Assembly (NCBI GenBank): GCA_019112635.1
Contig: DXIX01000037.1
Span: 1-64,000, forward strand
DNA length: 64,000 nt
Source: Candidatus Blautia intestinigallinarum
GTDB lineage: Bacteria > Bacillota > Clostridia > Lachnospirales > Lachnospiraceae
Reading direction: 5' to 3'
The notes beneath the pieces were generated by a model. It saw nothing but the letters and a program-made list of their open reading frames with translations, had not been told where the DNA came from and did no database searches. Below are positions 16,133-24,030 of the stretch, in pieces (positions within the stretch are counted from its first letter, which is position 1; every line of letters begins with the position of its first letter). The position numbers were made by a program, and so were the translations under genes.

Positions 16133-16912
16133 ATGCGGATTGCAGTTTGTATGAAACAGGTACCGGCCTATTCCGAGGGAAATATGGATGAGAAGACTGG
16201 AGTACTGATAAGAAGCGGGTTGGAAAATATTGTGAATGTCTATGATCTGGCAGCGCTGGAAGTGGCCCTCCAGGTGAGGGAGGCAGCTGGAGGGACTGTG
16301 ACCGTGTTTACTATGGGTCCGGAGTCTGCACAGAGTGTTTTAAGAGAAGCTTTTGCCAGGGGAGCGGATGAGGGTTGTCTGGTCTGTGACAAAGCCTTTG
16401 CGGGAGCGGATGTACTGACAACTTCCTATACTCTGATGCAGGCGATGAATTCCCAGGGAAAATTCGACTTGATTGTATGTGGCCGTCAGACTACGGACGG
16501 AGATACGGCTCAGGTGAGCGGGGAACTGGCACAGTGGCTTGGAATCCCCCATTGCAATTGGGTATCGGAACTTCAAGAAATCCGGGAAGACGGGGTGATT
16601 TTCTGGCAGAAGACAGACGCTGTGAGAAGAGAGATTGAGGCAGCGTGGCCTTGTCTGCTTTCCGTGGAAAAGAGCAGTGTGACACCCAGAATGCCTTCCC
16701 TGAAATTGAAGATAGCGGGAAAGAAGAAAACAATTATTCGAATTGGACTGGAGGATCTGGAGGATCAGAATCCAGAACATTATGGGCTGAAAGGTTCGGC
16801 GACGAGAGTGAAGAAAATATTTCCTCCTGAGAAAGTACAGCGGCAGGCTGTTCGCAGAATGGATGGAAATGAGGCAGCCAGGTATATTGCTAAGATTCTG
16901 GAAAATGGTTGA
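16133..16912 (+). CDS. etfB: Electron transfer flavoprotein beta subunit (module 2)
   Basis: A 259-residue EtfB close to the family norm. It has MRIAVCMKQVPAYSEGNMDE at the start, DLAALEVALQVREAAGG, and the nucleotide site CGRQTTDGDTAQVSGELAQWLGIP (in two adjoining parts). It lies 4 bases after the GlcD gene and just before its EtfA partner. It is better conserved than the module 1 copy. Confidence 0.92.
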   Translation: MRIAVCMKQVPAYSEGNMDEKTGVLIRSGLENIVNVYDLAALEVALQVREAAGGTVTVFTMGPESAQSVLREAFARGADEGCLVCDKAFAGADVLTTSYTLMQAMNSQGKFDLIVCGRQTTDGDTAQVSGELAQWLGIPHCNWVSELQEIREDGVIFWQKTDAVRREIEAAWPCLLSVEKSSVTPRMPSLKLKIAGKKKTIIRIGLEDLEDQNPEHYGLKGSATRVKKIFPPEKVQRQAVRRMDGNEAARYIAKILENG

Positions 16913-16928
16913 GGAAGGGGGATTTCCG

Positions 16929-17939
16929 GTGAACGAAGAGAAAGAACTGGACAGTTGGAAGGGGATTTTAGTCTGTCTGGAATGGAAAGGAACGGATTTT
17001 CATCCGGTCAGTTATGAACTCCTTGGAGAGGCAAGACGTCTGTCCAGGATCAGTAGGGAACCGGTCTATGCGGTGGGAGTCGGCAGGAAAATCCATGAAG
17101 GGGCCGGTTTGCTGAGACATTGCGGGGCGCAGAAGGTTATTCTCTGTGAGACTTCGATGATTTGTCAGTCGGAATCCTATGCGGATCTTTACGAACACTA
17201 TATCCGGGAATTGATGCCCTCTTCTGTGCTGGTGGGGGGAACGCTGGAAGGGCGTGCCCTGGCACCGCGTCTGGCGGTGCGTTTTCGGACAGGACTCACC
17301 GCAGACTGTACCCGGCTTGAGATGACCGGGGAAGGGGGACTGGTTCAGATCCGTCCAGCCTTTGGAGGAAATCTGATGGCGAGAATTGTGACAGAGAATT
17401 CCAGGCCGCAGTTTGCCACCGTACGTTCCGGTGTGATGGAGAGGGAGGAAGATTCTCTGGAGGAATCACAGGTTTGTCTGGACACGAATCAGCAGGTGAG
17501 GGGGACTCTCAAGGTTCATACAGAAGAAATCCTGAAGCCGGAAGGAAAGATTACGGAAGCAAAAATTCTGGTAGTGGCAGGACGGGGCGTGAAGAGACGG
17601 GAAGATCTGGAACCTCTTTCTATGCTGGCCAGAAAGCTGGGAGGACAGCTGGCATCCAGCAGAGCTTTAGTCGAGAAGGGGTGGACAAAGCCTTCCCAGC
17701 AGATTGGACTGTCTGGAAATACGGTTTCGCCAGATTACATGATTACTTTTGGCGTGTCTGGCACAGTCCAGTTTATGGCTGGAATGAAATCCACCCGCCA
17801 TATTCTGGCTGTGAATACAGATCCGGAGGCAAGGATTTTTCAGATTGCCCATGATCCTATCTGTGCGGATCTCTACGAAGTGGTTCCCAGACTTATTCAG
17901 TTGATAGACCAAAAAAATAGGCAGGAGGAGATATTTTGA
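16929..17939 (+). CDS. etfA: Electron transfer flavoprotein alpha subunit (module 2)
   Basis: A 336-residue EtfA. The C-terminal FAD domain contains GRGVKRREDLEPLSMLARKL, IGLSGNTVSPDYMITFGVSG and MAGMKSTRHILAVNTDPEA; GQTG is replaced by GLSG. The frame is open to 16863, but GGAAGGGGG lies 7 bases before GTG 16929. ATG 16905, overlapping the etfB stop, is the alternative. It completes the second oxidase-EtfB-EtfA set. Confidence 0.87.
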   Translation: MNEEKELDSWKGILVCLEWKGTDFHPVSYELLGEARRLSRISREPVYAVGVGRKIHEGAGLLRHCGAQKVILCETSMICQSESYADLYEHYIRELMPSSVLVGGTLEGRALAPRLAVRFRTGLTADCTRLEMTGEGGLVQIRPAFGGNLMARIVTENSRPQFATVRSGVMEREEDSLEESQVCLDTNQQVRGTLKVHTEEILKPEGKITEAKILVVAGRGVKRREDLEPLSMLARKLGGQLASSRALVEKGWTKPSQQIGLSGNTVSPDYMITFGVSGTVQFMAGMKSTRHILAVNTDPEARIFQIAHDPICADLYEVVPRLIQLIDQKNRQEEIF

Positions 17940-18490
17940 AATTTACTTATCAGTTGACGGCCCAGGAGATTGAAGAAGCCTGGATAGCATCGCAGTGGAG
18001 AAACGTATTGTTCCAGAGGTGGAATCAGTTGATTCTCACCGCACTCGTCATTGGATTTCTGGTTTTTTATACGAAAGACCCGGAAAAGTTTTATCTGATT
18101 TTGTGCGCCGCGCTGATTGTCATTCTGCTTTTTTACAATACATATTTTATTCCCTTTTCCAGAAGAAGAAAGGCCGCAAAGCTGGCAAGGGAAAAAGGAA
18201 TTTATGGAATCAAAATAGGAGAAAGGGGGATCTGGGCAGGAAAAGATTGGAAATTCTATTCTCTGGAAGAACGAAAATGGGAATTACTGGAATCGGATAC
18301 GGTCTATGCACTGAAGGTGGACAGGGAAATTTTCTGTATTCCCAAAAGAGTTCTGTCCAGGGAGGGAACAGAGGCATTGAGGAAGCTGACAAAGCTTGGA
18401 AAATGCAGCTGTCGAAAAATTATAACGGGAGAGGAGAAGAAGTATGGGAGAAACAGGAAAACAAAAAACAGTAAAGATGCCGCTCAATAA
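17936..18490 (+). CDS. YcxB-like membrane protein
   Basis: A 184-residue protein with two adjacent transmembrane helices (about residues 32-66) and a basic cytoplasmic C-terminal domain, matching the layout of YcxB-like proteins of unknown function. The TTG start overlaps the etfA stop and follows GGAGGAG; the 3' end overlaps the BCCT gene by 47 bases. Its place between the ETF and the transporter suggests an accessory membrane role in the pathway. Confidence 0.65.
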   Translation: MKFTYQLTAQEIEEAWIASQWRNVLFQRWNQLILTALVIGFLVFYTKDPEKFYLILCAALIVILLFYNTYFIPFSRRRKAAKLAREKGIYGIKIGERGIWAGKDWKFYSLEERKWELLESDTVYALKVDREIFCIPKRVLSREGTEALRKLTKLGKCSCRKIITGEEKKYGRNRKTKNSKDAAQ

Positions 18491-20051
18491 AATTGTCTTT
18501 TTTCCGCCGTGGCTGGCATTGATTGCTATGGTAGTGGTGAGTCTGACCAATGAAGAGGCTTTCTTGAATGGGTTGAACGCCGTGACCAACTGGATTCTTG
18601 AGAACTTTACCTGGGCATTTAATCTGACGACGCTGGCTTGCCTGATCACGGTGGTTGTCATTTATTTTTCACCCTTTGCGAAGGTGAGAATTGGCGGAAG
18701 AAAGGCGCGCCCGATTATGTCCTTTATGAATCTGGTGTGGATCACCCTTTGTACAACAATTGCCGCAGGAATTTTGTTCTGGGCTTGTGCGGAACCCATG
18801 TATCATCTGTATGCTCCTGCAGCTTTTGAAGGCGTGGAGGCAGGAAGTCCGGGGGCTGCCATGTTTGCCATGAAGACGATGTTTCTGGAATGGACCTGGT
18901 CGCCTTACGCCATTTACACGACAGCGACTTTGATCTTTGCTTTTGTCTTTTATAATATGAAGCAAAAATATTCTATGGGCTCTGTGCTGGTTCCGGCATT
19001 TGGTCCGAAGGTGACAAAATTGAACAATCTGATTGATGTGATCTGTCTGTTTGCTCTGGTGGCAGGTATGGCAGCTTCTCTTGGAACGGGAACTTTGACC
19101 ATCGCCGGCGGAATTCAGAATGTTTTTGGAATTAAGAGCAATCCCACGCTCTGGGCAGCCGTTATCGCTGTGATTGTCATCACCTTTGTCACTTCCAGTG
19201 TGTCAGGAATTATGAATGGTATCCGGATTTTGTCTGACATCAATGCCAAAGCTTATATGATTCTTTTCGTCTTTCTGATTATCTTTGGACCGACAGCGTT
19301 TATGCTGAATTTCTCTGTGGAATCTTACGGAGCTTATCTGAGAGATTTCCTTCCCATGAGTCTGAGTACCGGGGAGATCTTTGGAGAAAGCTGGGCCAGA
19401 TCCTGGCCAGTCTTTTACTGGTGTAACTGGATGTCCTGGACACCAATTACCGCTATTTTTCTGGCAAAGATTTTAAGAGGCTATACCATCAAAGACGCAA
19501 TCCGCTGTAATTTTATTATTCCTTCCATTTTCAGCACTGTGTGGATGGGAATTTTCGCAAGCTCCGCGATTTATTATGAGATGAATGGGGATGGATTGTA
19601 TGAATTGATGCAGAGCAGCGGCACAGAGTCTGTTGTCTATGCAGTTTTGGAGCATATGCCGTTTGCGATGATTTTGATTGTCTTTTATCTGTTTATCGTG
19701 TTTATTTCTTTTGTCACTGCCTCAGACTCCAACACCAACGCCATGGCAGGTCTTTGCACTTACGGTATTACGGATGGGGAAGAAGAGGCACCAGCATGGC
19801 TGAAGATTGTGTGGGGATTATCCATCGCGGTGGTAACCTGGATTGTCATCAGCTTTGCCGGTATCGATGGAATCAAGGCAGCTTCCAACCTGGGTGGTTT
19901 CCCGACCATGTTCCTGATTATTTGTATGATCGTTGGTCTGGTAAAAATTTGCAAAAATCCCTCAAAGTATGATACATTTAAAGAGGATTACACAGAAGAC
20001 GGAAAACCAATTCCGTCTGAGCGTCTTCCAATAAAAAAAGAAGAAGGATAA
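18444..20051 (+). CDS. BCCT-family transporter
   Basis: A 535-residue, 12-helix transporter of the betaine/carnitine/choline family. AAGILFWACAEPM corresponds to the family's glycine-rich helix, WTWSPYAIYTTATL and FYWCNWMSWTPITAIFLAKI to the conserved aromatic signature in TM8. Known members carry compounds with a quaternary ammonium or sulfonium group, though some accept other zwitterions. ATG 18444 follows GAGAGGAGAAG. Being inside the oxidase/ETF operon, it probably imports the operon's substrate or exchanges it for a product. Confidence 0.9.
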   Translation: MGETGKQKTVKMPLNKIVFFPPWLALIAMVVVSLTNEEAFLNGLNAVTNWILENFTWAFNLTTLACLITVVVIYFSPFAKVRIGGRKARPIMSFMNLVWITLCTTIAAGILFWACAEPMYHLYAPAAFEGVEAGSPGAAMFAMKTMFLEWTWSPYAIYTTATLIFAFVFYNMKQKYSMGSVLVPAFGPKVTKLNNLIDVICLFALVAGMAASLGTGTLTIAGGIQNVFGIKSNPTLWAAVIAVIVITFVTSSVSGIMNGIRILSDINAKAYMILFVFLIIFGPTAFMLNFSVESYGAYLRDFLPMSLSTGEIFGESWARSWPVFYWCNWMSWTPITAIFLAKILRGYTIKDAIRCNFIIPSIFSTVWMGIFASSAIYYEMNGDGLYELMQSSGTESVVYAVLEHMPFAMILIVFYLFIVFISFVTASDSNTNAMAGLCTYGITDGEEEAPAWLKIVWGLSIAVVTWIVISFAGIDGIKAASNLGGFPTMFLIICMIVGLVKICKNPSKYDTFKEDYTEDGKPIPSERLPIKKEEG

Positions 20052-20054
20052 CAT

Positions 20055-20624
20055 ATGACAAAAGAATTTTTTCTAGAAGCAACGGAGGTCTCGCCGGTGA
20101 TTCCGGCGGCAAACAGTGAGGAAAGACTGGAAGAGGCGCTGAAGTCAGAGAGTCAGCTGATTTATGTTCTGTACGGGGATATCTGTAACATTGAAGATAT
20201 TGTGGCAAGAATCAAACAGGCAGGAAAAAAAGCAATTGTTCATGTAGATCTGATCACAGGACTCGCTTCCAAAGAGATTGCCTTGGACTTCATGGACAAG
20301 TATGTTCATCCGGATGGGATTATCAGTATGAAATCCAACCTGATTGCCCATGCTAACGAACTTGGCTTTTTCACTATCCAGCGTTTTTATATCATGGACG
20401 TGCTCACTTACCGGAATATTGAGAAACATATCCGGATCGCAGGGCCGGACGTGGTGGAATTCATGCCTGTGGCATTAACGAAGGCTATGGGTTATCTGAT
20501 GGAAAATATTGATAAACCGATTGTGGCCAGCGGTCTTGTCCTGGACAAACAGGATATTATGGAAGCACTGAAGATCGGGGCGGTAGCTGTGTCCACGACA
20601 AACAAAGATCTATGGGATTGTTAG
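20055..20624 (+). CDS. glpP: GlpP-family RNA-binding antiterminator
   Basis: A 189-residue TIM-barrel-like protein of the glycerol-3-phosphate-responsive antiterminator family. Family blocks are visible: VHVDLITGL (about 62-70), GIISMKSNLI (88-97), FFTIQRFYIMD (105-115), DVVEFMPVA, PIVASGLVLDKQDI and GAVAVSTTNKDLW. Length equals Bacillus GlpP, which binds leader mRNA when glycerol-3-phosphate is present and prevents termination. No glpF, glpK or glpD is in the window. Instead, three attenuator leaders of one design (6910, 11300, 21589) stand before this operon, the SDR/kinase operon and an MFS gene, so this protein is the likely regulator of all three, with some sugar or polyol phosphate as ligand. 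It lies 3 bases after the BCCT gene. Confidence 0.9.
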   Translation: MTKEFFLEATEVSPVIPAANSEERLEEALKSESQLIYVLYGDICNIEDIVARIKQAGKKAIVHVDLITGLASKEIALDFMDKYVHPDGIISMKSNLIAHANELGFFTIQRFYIMDVLTYRNIEKHIRIAGPDVVEFMPVALTKAMGYLMENIDKPIVASGLVLDKQDIMEALKIGAVAVSTTNKDLWDC

Positions 20625-20634
20625 GAGAAAGGCG

Positions 20635-21510
20635 ATGCGGGCAGATCTTTCATGTTTTTTGTGCTGTGAGAAGAAGGCCCTTTCTTTGCTGGAACAGTAT
20701 CAGGTTCCATCAGAGAAGAGACTTCTGCTGATGAAAAAAATATACGGAGGTTTTTCCAGGGCAGAGGAGGAGATTTCTGCTCCGGTGCTGATGGCCAAGA
20801 TGATGAAAATTTTGGAAGAACAGATAAAAATGTCAGATGCCTACCGGGAGCCGAAGCGAAAGTACAATCAACTGCTTATGGGAAGAATGGAACAGATAGA
20901 GAAGAGAATCTGGAGTTCTTCTGATCCCTTTTTGGCCGGGCTTTTGTATGCGCTGACAGGAAACTATATTGATTTTGGTGCCATGGATACAGTCAGTGAA
21001 GAAAAGCTTACAGAATTGCTGGACAAATGCGGAGAATTCTCTGTGGATTCTGGGACAGTGGAACACTTGCGGCGGGATCTGGAACAGGCAGGGAACTTAG
21101 TGTATATCACGGACAACGCAGGGGAGATTGTTCTGGATGGACTGTGGCTTCGGACAATCTCAAAGCTGTATCCGAATCTTCGCATTTGTGTGCTGGTGAG
21201 AGGAGAGCCGATTCTTAATGATGCCACTGTCGATGATGCCAGGGATATTGGTCTGGACCGGGAGTTTGATGTGATTCCAAATGGAACCCAAATTCCAGGG
21301 ACATCTTTGGAGCATATAAGCAGGGAAGCCAGAGCGCTTCTGGATCAGGCAGATGTGTGTATTGCCAAAGGCCAGGGGAATTTTGAGAGTCTGCATGGAA
21401 GCCGGCGGAATATATATTATCTGTTTCTGTGTAAATGTGATTTTTTTGTCAGAAAGTTTCAGGTGGAACAATTCACTCCGGTTGTTGCTCATGAGATGGA
21501 TTTTGTATAA
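20635..21510 (+). CDS. DUF89 / ARMT1-like metal-dependent phosphatase
   Basis: A 291-residue protein of the DUF89 damage-control phosphatase family. Conserved points are the N-terminal cysteines (C7, C10, C11), DNAGE (160-164), RGEPILNDATVDDA and AKGQGNFESL, which build the metal and phosphate site. Relatives hydrolyse unwanted sugar or cofactor phosphates. Start ATG 20635 follows AGGAGA. As the last gene of the operon behind leader B it may remove a toxic phosphorylated side product, complementing SurE in the next operon; this role is inferred. Confidence 0.82.
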   Translation: MRADLSCFLCCEKKALSLLEQYQVPSEKRLLLMKKIYGGFSRAEEEISAPVLMAKMMKILEEQIKMSDAYREPKRKYNQLLMGRMEQIEKRIWSSSDPFLAGLLYALTGNYIDFGAMDTVSEEKLTELLDKCGEFSVDSGTVEHLRRDLEQAGNLVYITDNAGEIVLDGLWLRTISKLYPNLRICVLVRGEPILNDATVDDARDIGLDREFDVIPNGTQIPGTSLEHISREARALLDQADVCIAKGQGNFESLHGSRRNIYYLFLCKCDFFVRKFQVEQFTPVVAHEMDFV

Positions 21511-21552
21511 TATACACAAAAAAAGAACCTTTATTTTGATTAATTATACAGA

Positions 21553-21581
21553 TTGACAAAAGCTATATAAGGAATTATACT
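21553..21581 (+). promoter_or_regulatory. Promoter of leader C
   Basis: TTGACA (21553-21558), 17-base spacer, TATACT (21576-21581), with the GTTAC element 7 bases downstream, identical in geometry to leader B. Confidence 0.9.
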
Positions 21582-21588
21582 AAACGCA

Positions 21589-21651
21589 GTTACTTAAAGA
21601 GTGTGAGAGAGAGTAACTTCTGTTTTTCATAAATGGAAGTTGCTCTTTTTT
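21589..21651 (+). promoter_or_regulatory. Leader C: GTTAC/GTAAC hairpin overlapping an intrinsic terminator
   Basis: GTTAC (21589-21593) and GTAAC (21613-21617) enclose a 19-base loop with AAAGAGTGTGAGAGAGA. AGAGTAACTTC (21610-21620) is also the terminator 5' arm, pairing with GAAGTTGCTCT (21636-21646; one G-U pair) and followed by six U. It precedes the SDR/FGGY-kinase/SurE genes by about 100 bases. Confidence 0.8.
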
Positions 21652-21749
21652 ATTTGCCAAAAATGGCCAGAAAGGTGCAGATATTTCACATGATGCGCAG
21701 ATGTGAAACCACTCTGAAATTAAAAAATGATTATATGGAGGTATCTAAA

Positions 21750-22535
21750 ATGGGCTACGATATTAATGAATTTTCCATGGATTTCTTTAGTTTGAAGGGT
21801 AAAAATGCGATCGTGACAGGTGGAAACAGCGGACTGGGACAGGCATTTGCACTGGCACTGGCAAAAGCGGGGGCAAACATTTTCGCGTTTGCTTATGTGG
21901 ATGATGATGGAACCACGAAAAAACTGATTGAAGACTGTGGTGTGAAATATACATTCATGCAGGGGGATCTGACTGAGGATGGAATGTGTGATAAAATTGC
22001 GCAGGAATGTGTAAATACTTATGGCAAGATCGATATCCTGGTAAATTGCGCTGGAATCTGTAACATTGCAGACGTTCTTGACTTTGGTAGAAAAGAATGG
22101 GATCCGATGATCGCGATTAATCTGACAGGTGCTTTTGATCTCAGCCATGCGGTGGCAAAATATATGATTCCGCAGCGCAGCGGTAAGATTATCAACATTT
22201 GTTCTCTGTTCTCCTTCCTGGGCGGACTTGGATCACCGGCTTACGCAGCCATGAAAGCTGGTCTGATGGGTCTGACAAAAGCTTATGCAGATGAGCTGGG
22301 CAAATATGGAATCTGTGTCAATGGTATTGCTCCTGGATACTTCCAGACCAAGATGACAAGCGGAACCGGAAGCGCGAATGATGAGAAATTCATCAAGATC
22401 AAAGAACACATTCCGATGGATCGCTGGGGAGAGAGACAGGATCTTATGGGAACCACTGTTTATCTGGCAAGTCATGCATCCGACTATGTGAACGGCACGG
22501 TCGTAGTCGTAGACGGCGGATATCTGGTGAGATAA
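21750..22535 (+). CDS. SDR-family NAD(P)-dependent oxidoreductase
   Basis: A 261-residue classical short-chain dehydrogenase resembling gluconate 5-dehydrogenase and 2-deoxy-D-gluconate 3-dehydrogenase. It has the cofactor motif TGGNSGLGQAF (about 25-35), NCAGICN, the catalytic Ser in ICSLFSFLGG, and the Tyr-Lys pair in AYAAMKAG. GIAPGYFQTKM and VVDGGYLVR complete the fold. ATG 21750 follows TGGAGGT by 7 bases; the long upstream extension overlaps the terminator of leader C. It probably interconverts a keto and hydroxy group of the sugar or polyol that the next gene phosphorylates. Confidence 0.9.
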   Translation: MGYDINEFSMDFFSLKGKNAIVTGGNSGLGQAFALALAKAGANIFAFAYVDDDGTTKKLIEDCGVKYTFMQGDLTEDGMCDKIAQECVNTYGKIDILVNCAGICNIADVLDFGRKEWDPMIAINLTGAFDLSHAVAKYMIPQRSGKIINICSLFSFLGGLGSPAYAAMKAGLMGLTKAYADELGKYGICVNGIAPGYFQTKMTSGTGSANDEKFIKIKEHIPMDRWGERQDLMGTTVYLASHASDYVNGTVVVVDGGYLVR

Positions 22536-22554
22536 CAAAGGAGCGGGACAAGAA

Positions 22555-23985
22555 ATGAGTGAGAAATATGTAATCGGAATCGACGAAGGTTCCCAGAGTG
22601 CGAAGATAACCATTTTCGATCTGAAAGGCAATATTGTCTGCGAGGACAAATATCCCCTTCGTCCATACAATCTTCCACGCCCAGGTTATGTGGAGCATCC
22701 GGATGATGACTGGTGGGACGCGATCTGTGAGGCCAGCCGGAAATGTATGGCAAAATTCCAGGGCGACCCCAAAGACATTCTTGCCATTGGTCTGTGTACC
22801 ATCCGTTACTGCAGGGCTTATCTGAAAGGGGACGGAAGTCTTGCACAGCCGGCGTTGAGCTGGATGGATGTCCGTGTATCTCAGCCTTACGAGCACACCA
22901 ATCCGGATGTGAAATATATTGTGGCATCTTCTGGTTATATTACTTACCGTCTGACAGGAGAGAAGAAAGATACAGTGGCGAACTATGAAGGCGGCTGGCC
23001 TGTGGATGTGGATACCTGGAACTGGTCTGAGGATCCGAAGGCTTATGAGGAGACCGGAATGCCAAGAGAGATGCTCTTTGATTTGGTGATGCCGGGGGAT
23101 GTCCTTGGGTATGTGACAGAGGAAGCTGCCAAGGCAACGGGATTTCCTCAGGGACTTCCGGTTGTGGCAACTTCCAATGACAAGGCTGTGGAAGGACTGG
23201 GAACCGGATGCATGGGCGATAAGACTGCCTGTGTATCGCTGGGAACTTACACAGCAGCGATGATGGAAGGAAGAGAATATCTGAGAGATACGAAGGCGGT
23301 GTGGCCGAAATTCTCCTGTATGCCCAACAAATATCTCTATGACAGCAACGGAATCCGCCGCGGAATGTGGACGGTAAGCTGGTTCCGTGATGTGCTGGGA
23401 GATGGATTCGCTAAAGAGGCGAAAGCACAGGGAATGTCACCGGAGGAACTGCTGAGCAAGGAAGCAGAGAATGTGCCGGTGGGCAGTGACGGGCTGATGA
23501 CAGTTCTGGACTGGCTGGCACCTGTGGATGCGCGGTATAAGAAGGGTATGATGATTGGTTTCGACGGAAGATCGGATCGGGCGCATATATATCGTTCTAT
23601 TCTGGAAGCAGTCGCCATGACTATGAAACGTCATGTGGATGATATGACAAATGAGATGGGGGTTACCCTGGATCAGGTGATTATCACCGGCGGCGGTTCC
23701 AACAGTGACCTGCTTATGCAGATTTTCGCGGATGTATTTGGAATCCGGACGGTCCGCAATGAAGTGAACGGAGCAGCAGGACTGGGCTCTGCAATCTGCG
23801 CGGCAGTGGCGGCCGGCGCTTATCCGACTTTCGAGGATGCGGTGAAAAATATGGTGAGAATCAAAGACGGTTTTGAGCCAAATGAGGAGAATCATAAATT
23901 ATACGAAAGAATTATGCCAATCTACTTTGACATCACCAATCACACCGATGCAATCCTGAAAAAAACTTATGAGATTTTTGAATAA
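22555..23985 (+). CDS. FGGY-family carbohydrate kinase
   Basis: A 476-residue two-domain ATP-dependent sugar or polyol kinase. The phosphate-1 motif GIDEGSQSAKITIFD is at the N-terminus, SLGTYTAAM marks the start of the second ATPase domain, and ITGGGSNSDLLMQIFADVFG with VNGAAGLGSAICA is the C-terminal FGGY signature. It is closest in feel to xylulokinase or LsrK-like members, but the substrate is not readable. Spacing to the SDR gene is 19 bases with AAAGGAGCGGG. Its product is a candidate ligand for the GlpP-type antiterminator. Confidence 0.9.
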   Translation: MSEKYVIGIDEGSQSAKITIFDLKGNIVCEDKYPLRPYNLPRPGYVEHPDDDWWDAICEASRKCMAKFQGDPKDILAIGLCTIRYCRAYLKGDGSLAQPALSWMDVRVSQPYEHTNPDVKYIVASSGYITYRLTGEKKDTVANYEGGWPVDVDTWNWSEDPKAYEETGMPREMLFDLVMPGDVLGYVTEEAAKATGFPQGLPVVATSNDKAVEGLGTGCMGDKTACVSLGTYTAAMMEGREYLRDTKAVWPKFSCMPNKYLYDSNGIRRGMWTVSWFRDVLGDGFAKEAKAQGMSPEELLSKEAENVPVGSDGLMTVLDWLAPVDARYKKGMMIGFDGRSDRAHIYRSILEAVAMTMKRHVDDMTNEMGVTLDQVIITGGGSNSDLLMQIFADVFGIRTVRNEVNGAAGLGSAICAAVAAGAYPTFEDAVKNMVRIKDGFEPNEENHKLYERIMPIYFDITNHTDAILKKTYEIFE

Positions 23986-24030
23986 ATCGATTACGCTGAA
24001 AGACAGATCTTGAAAGGAGGGAGCAGATAT

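Noticed and set aside
16863-16928. Extended N-terminus of the second EtfA from 16863
   Set aside because: The extension overlaps the etfB coding region, and the only good ribosome site serves GTG 16929.
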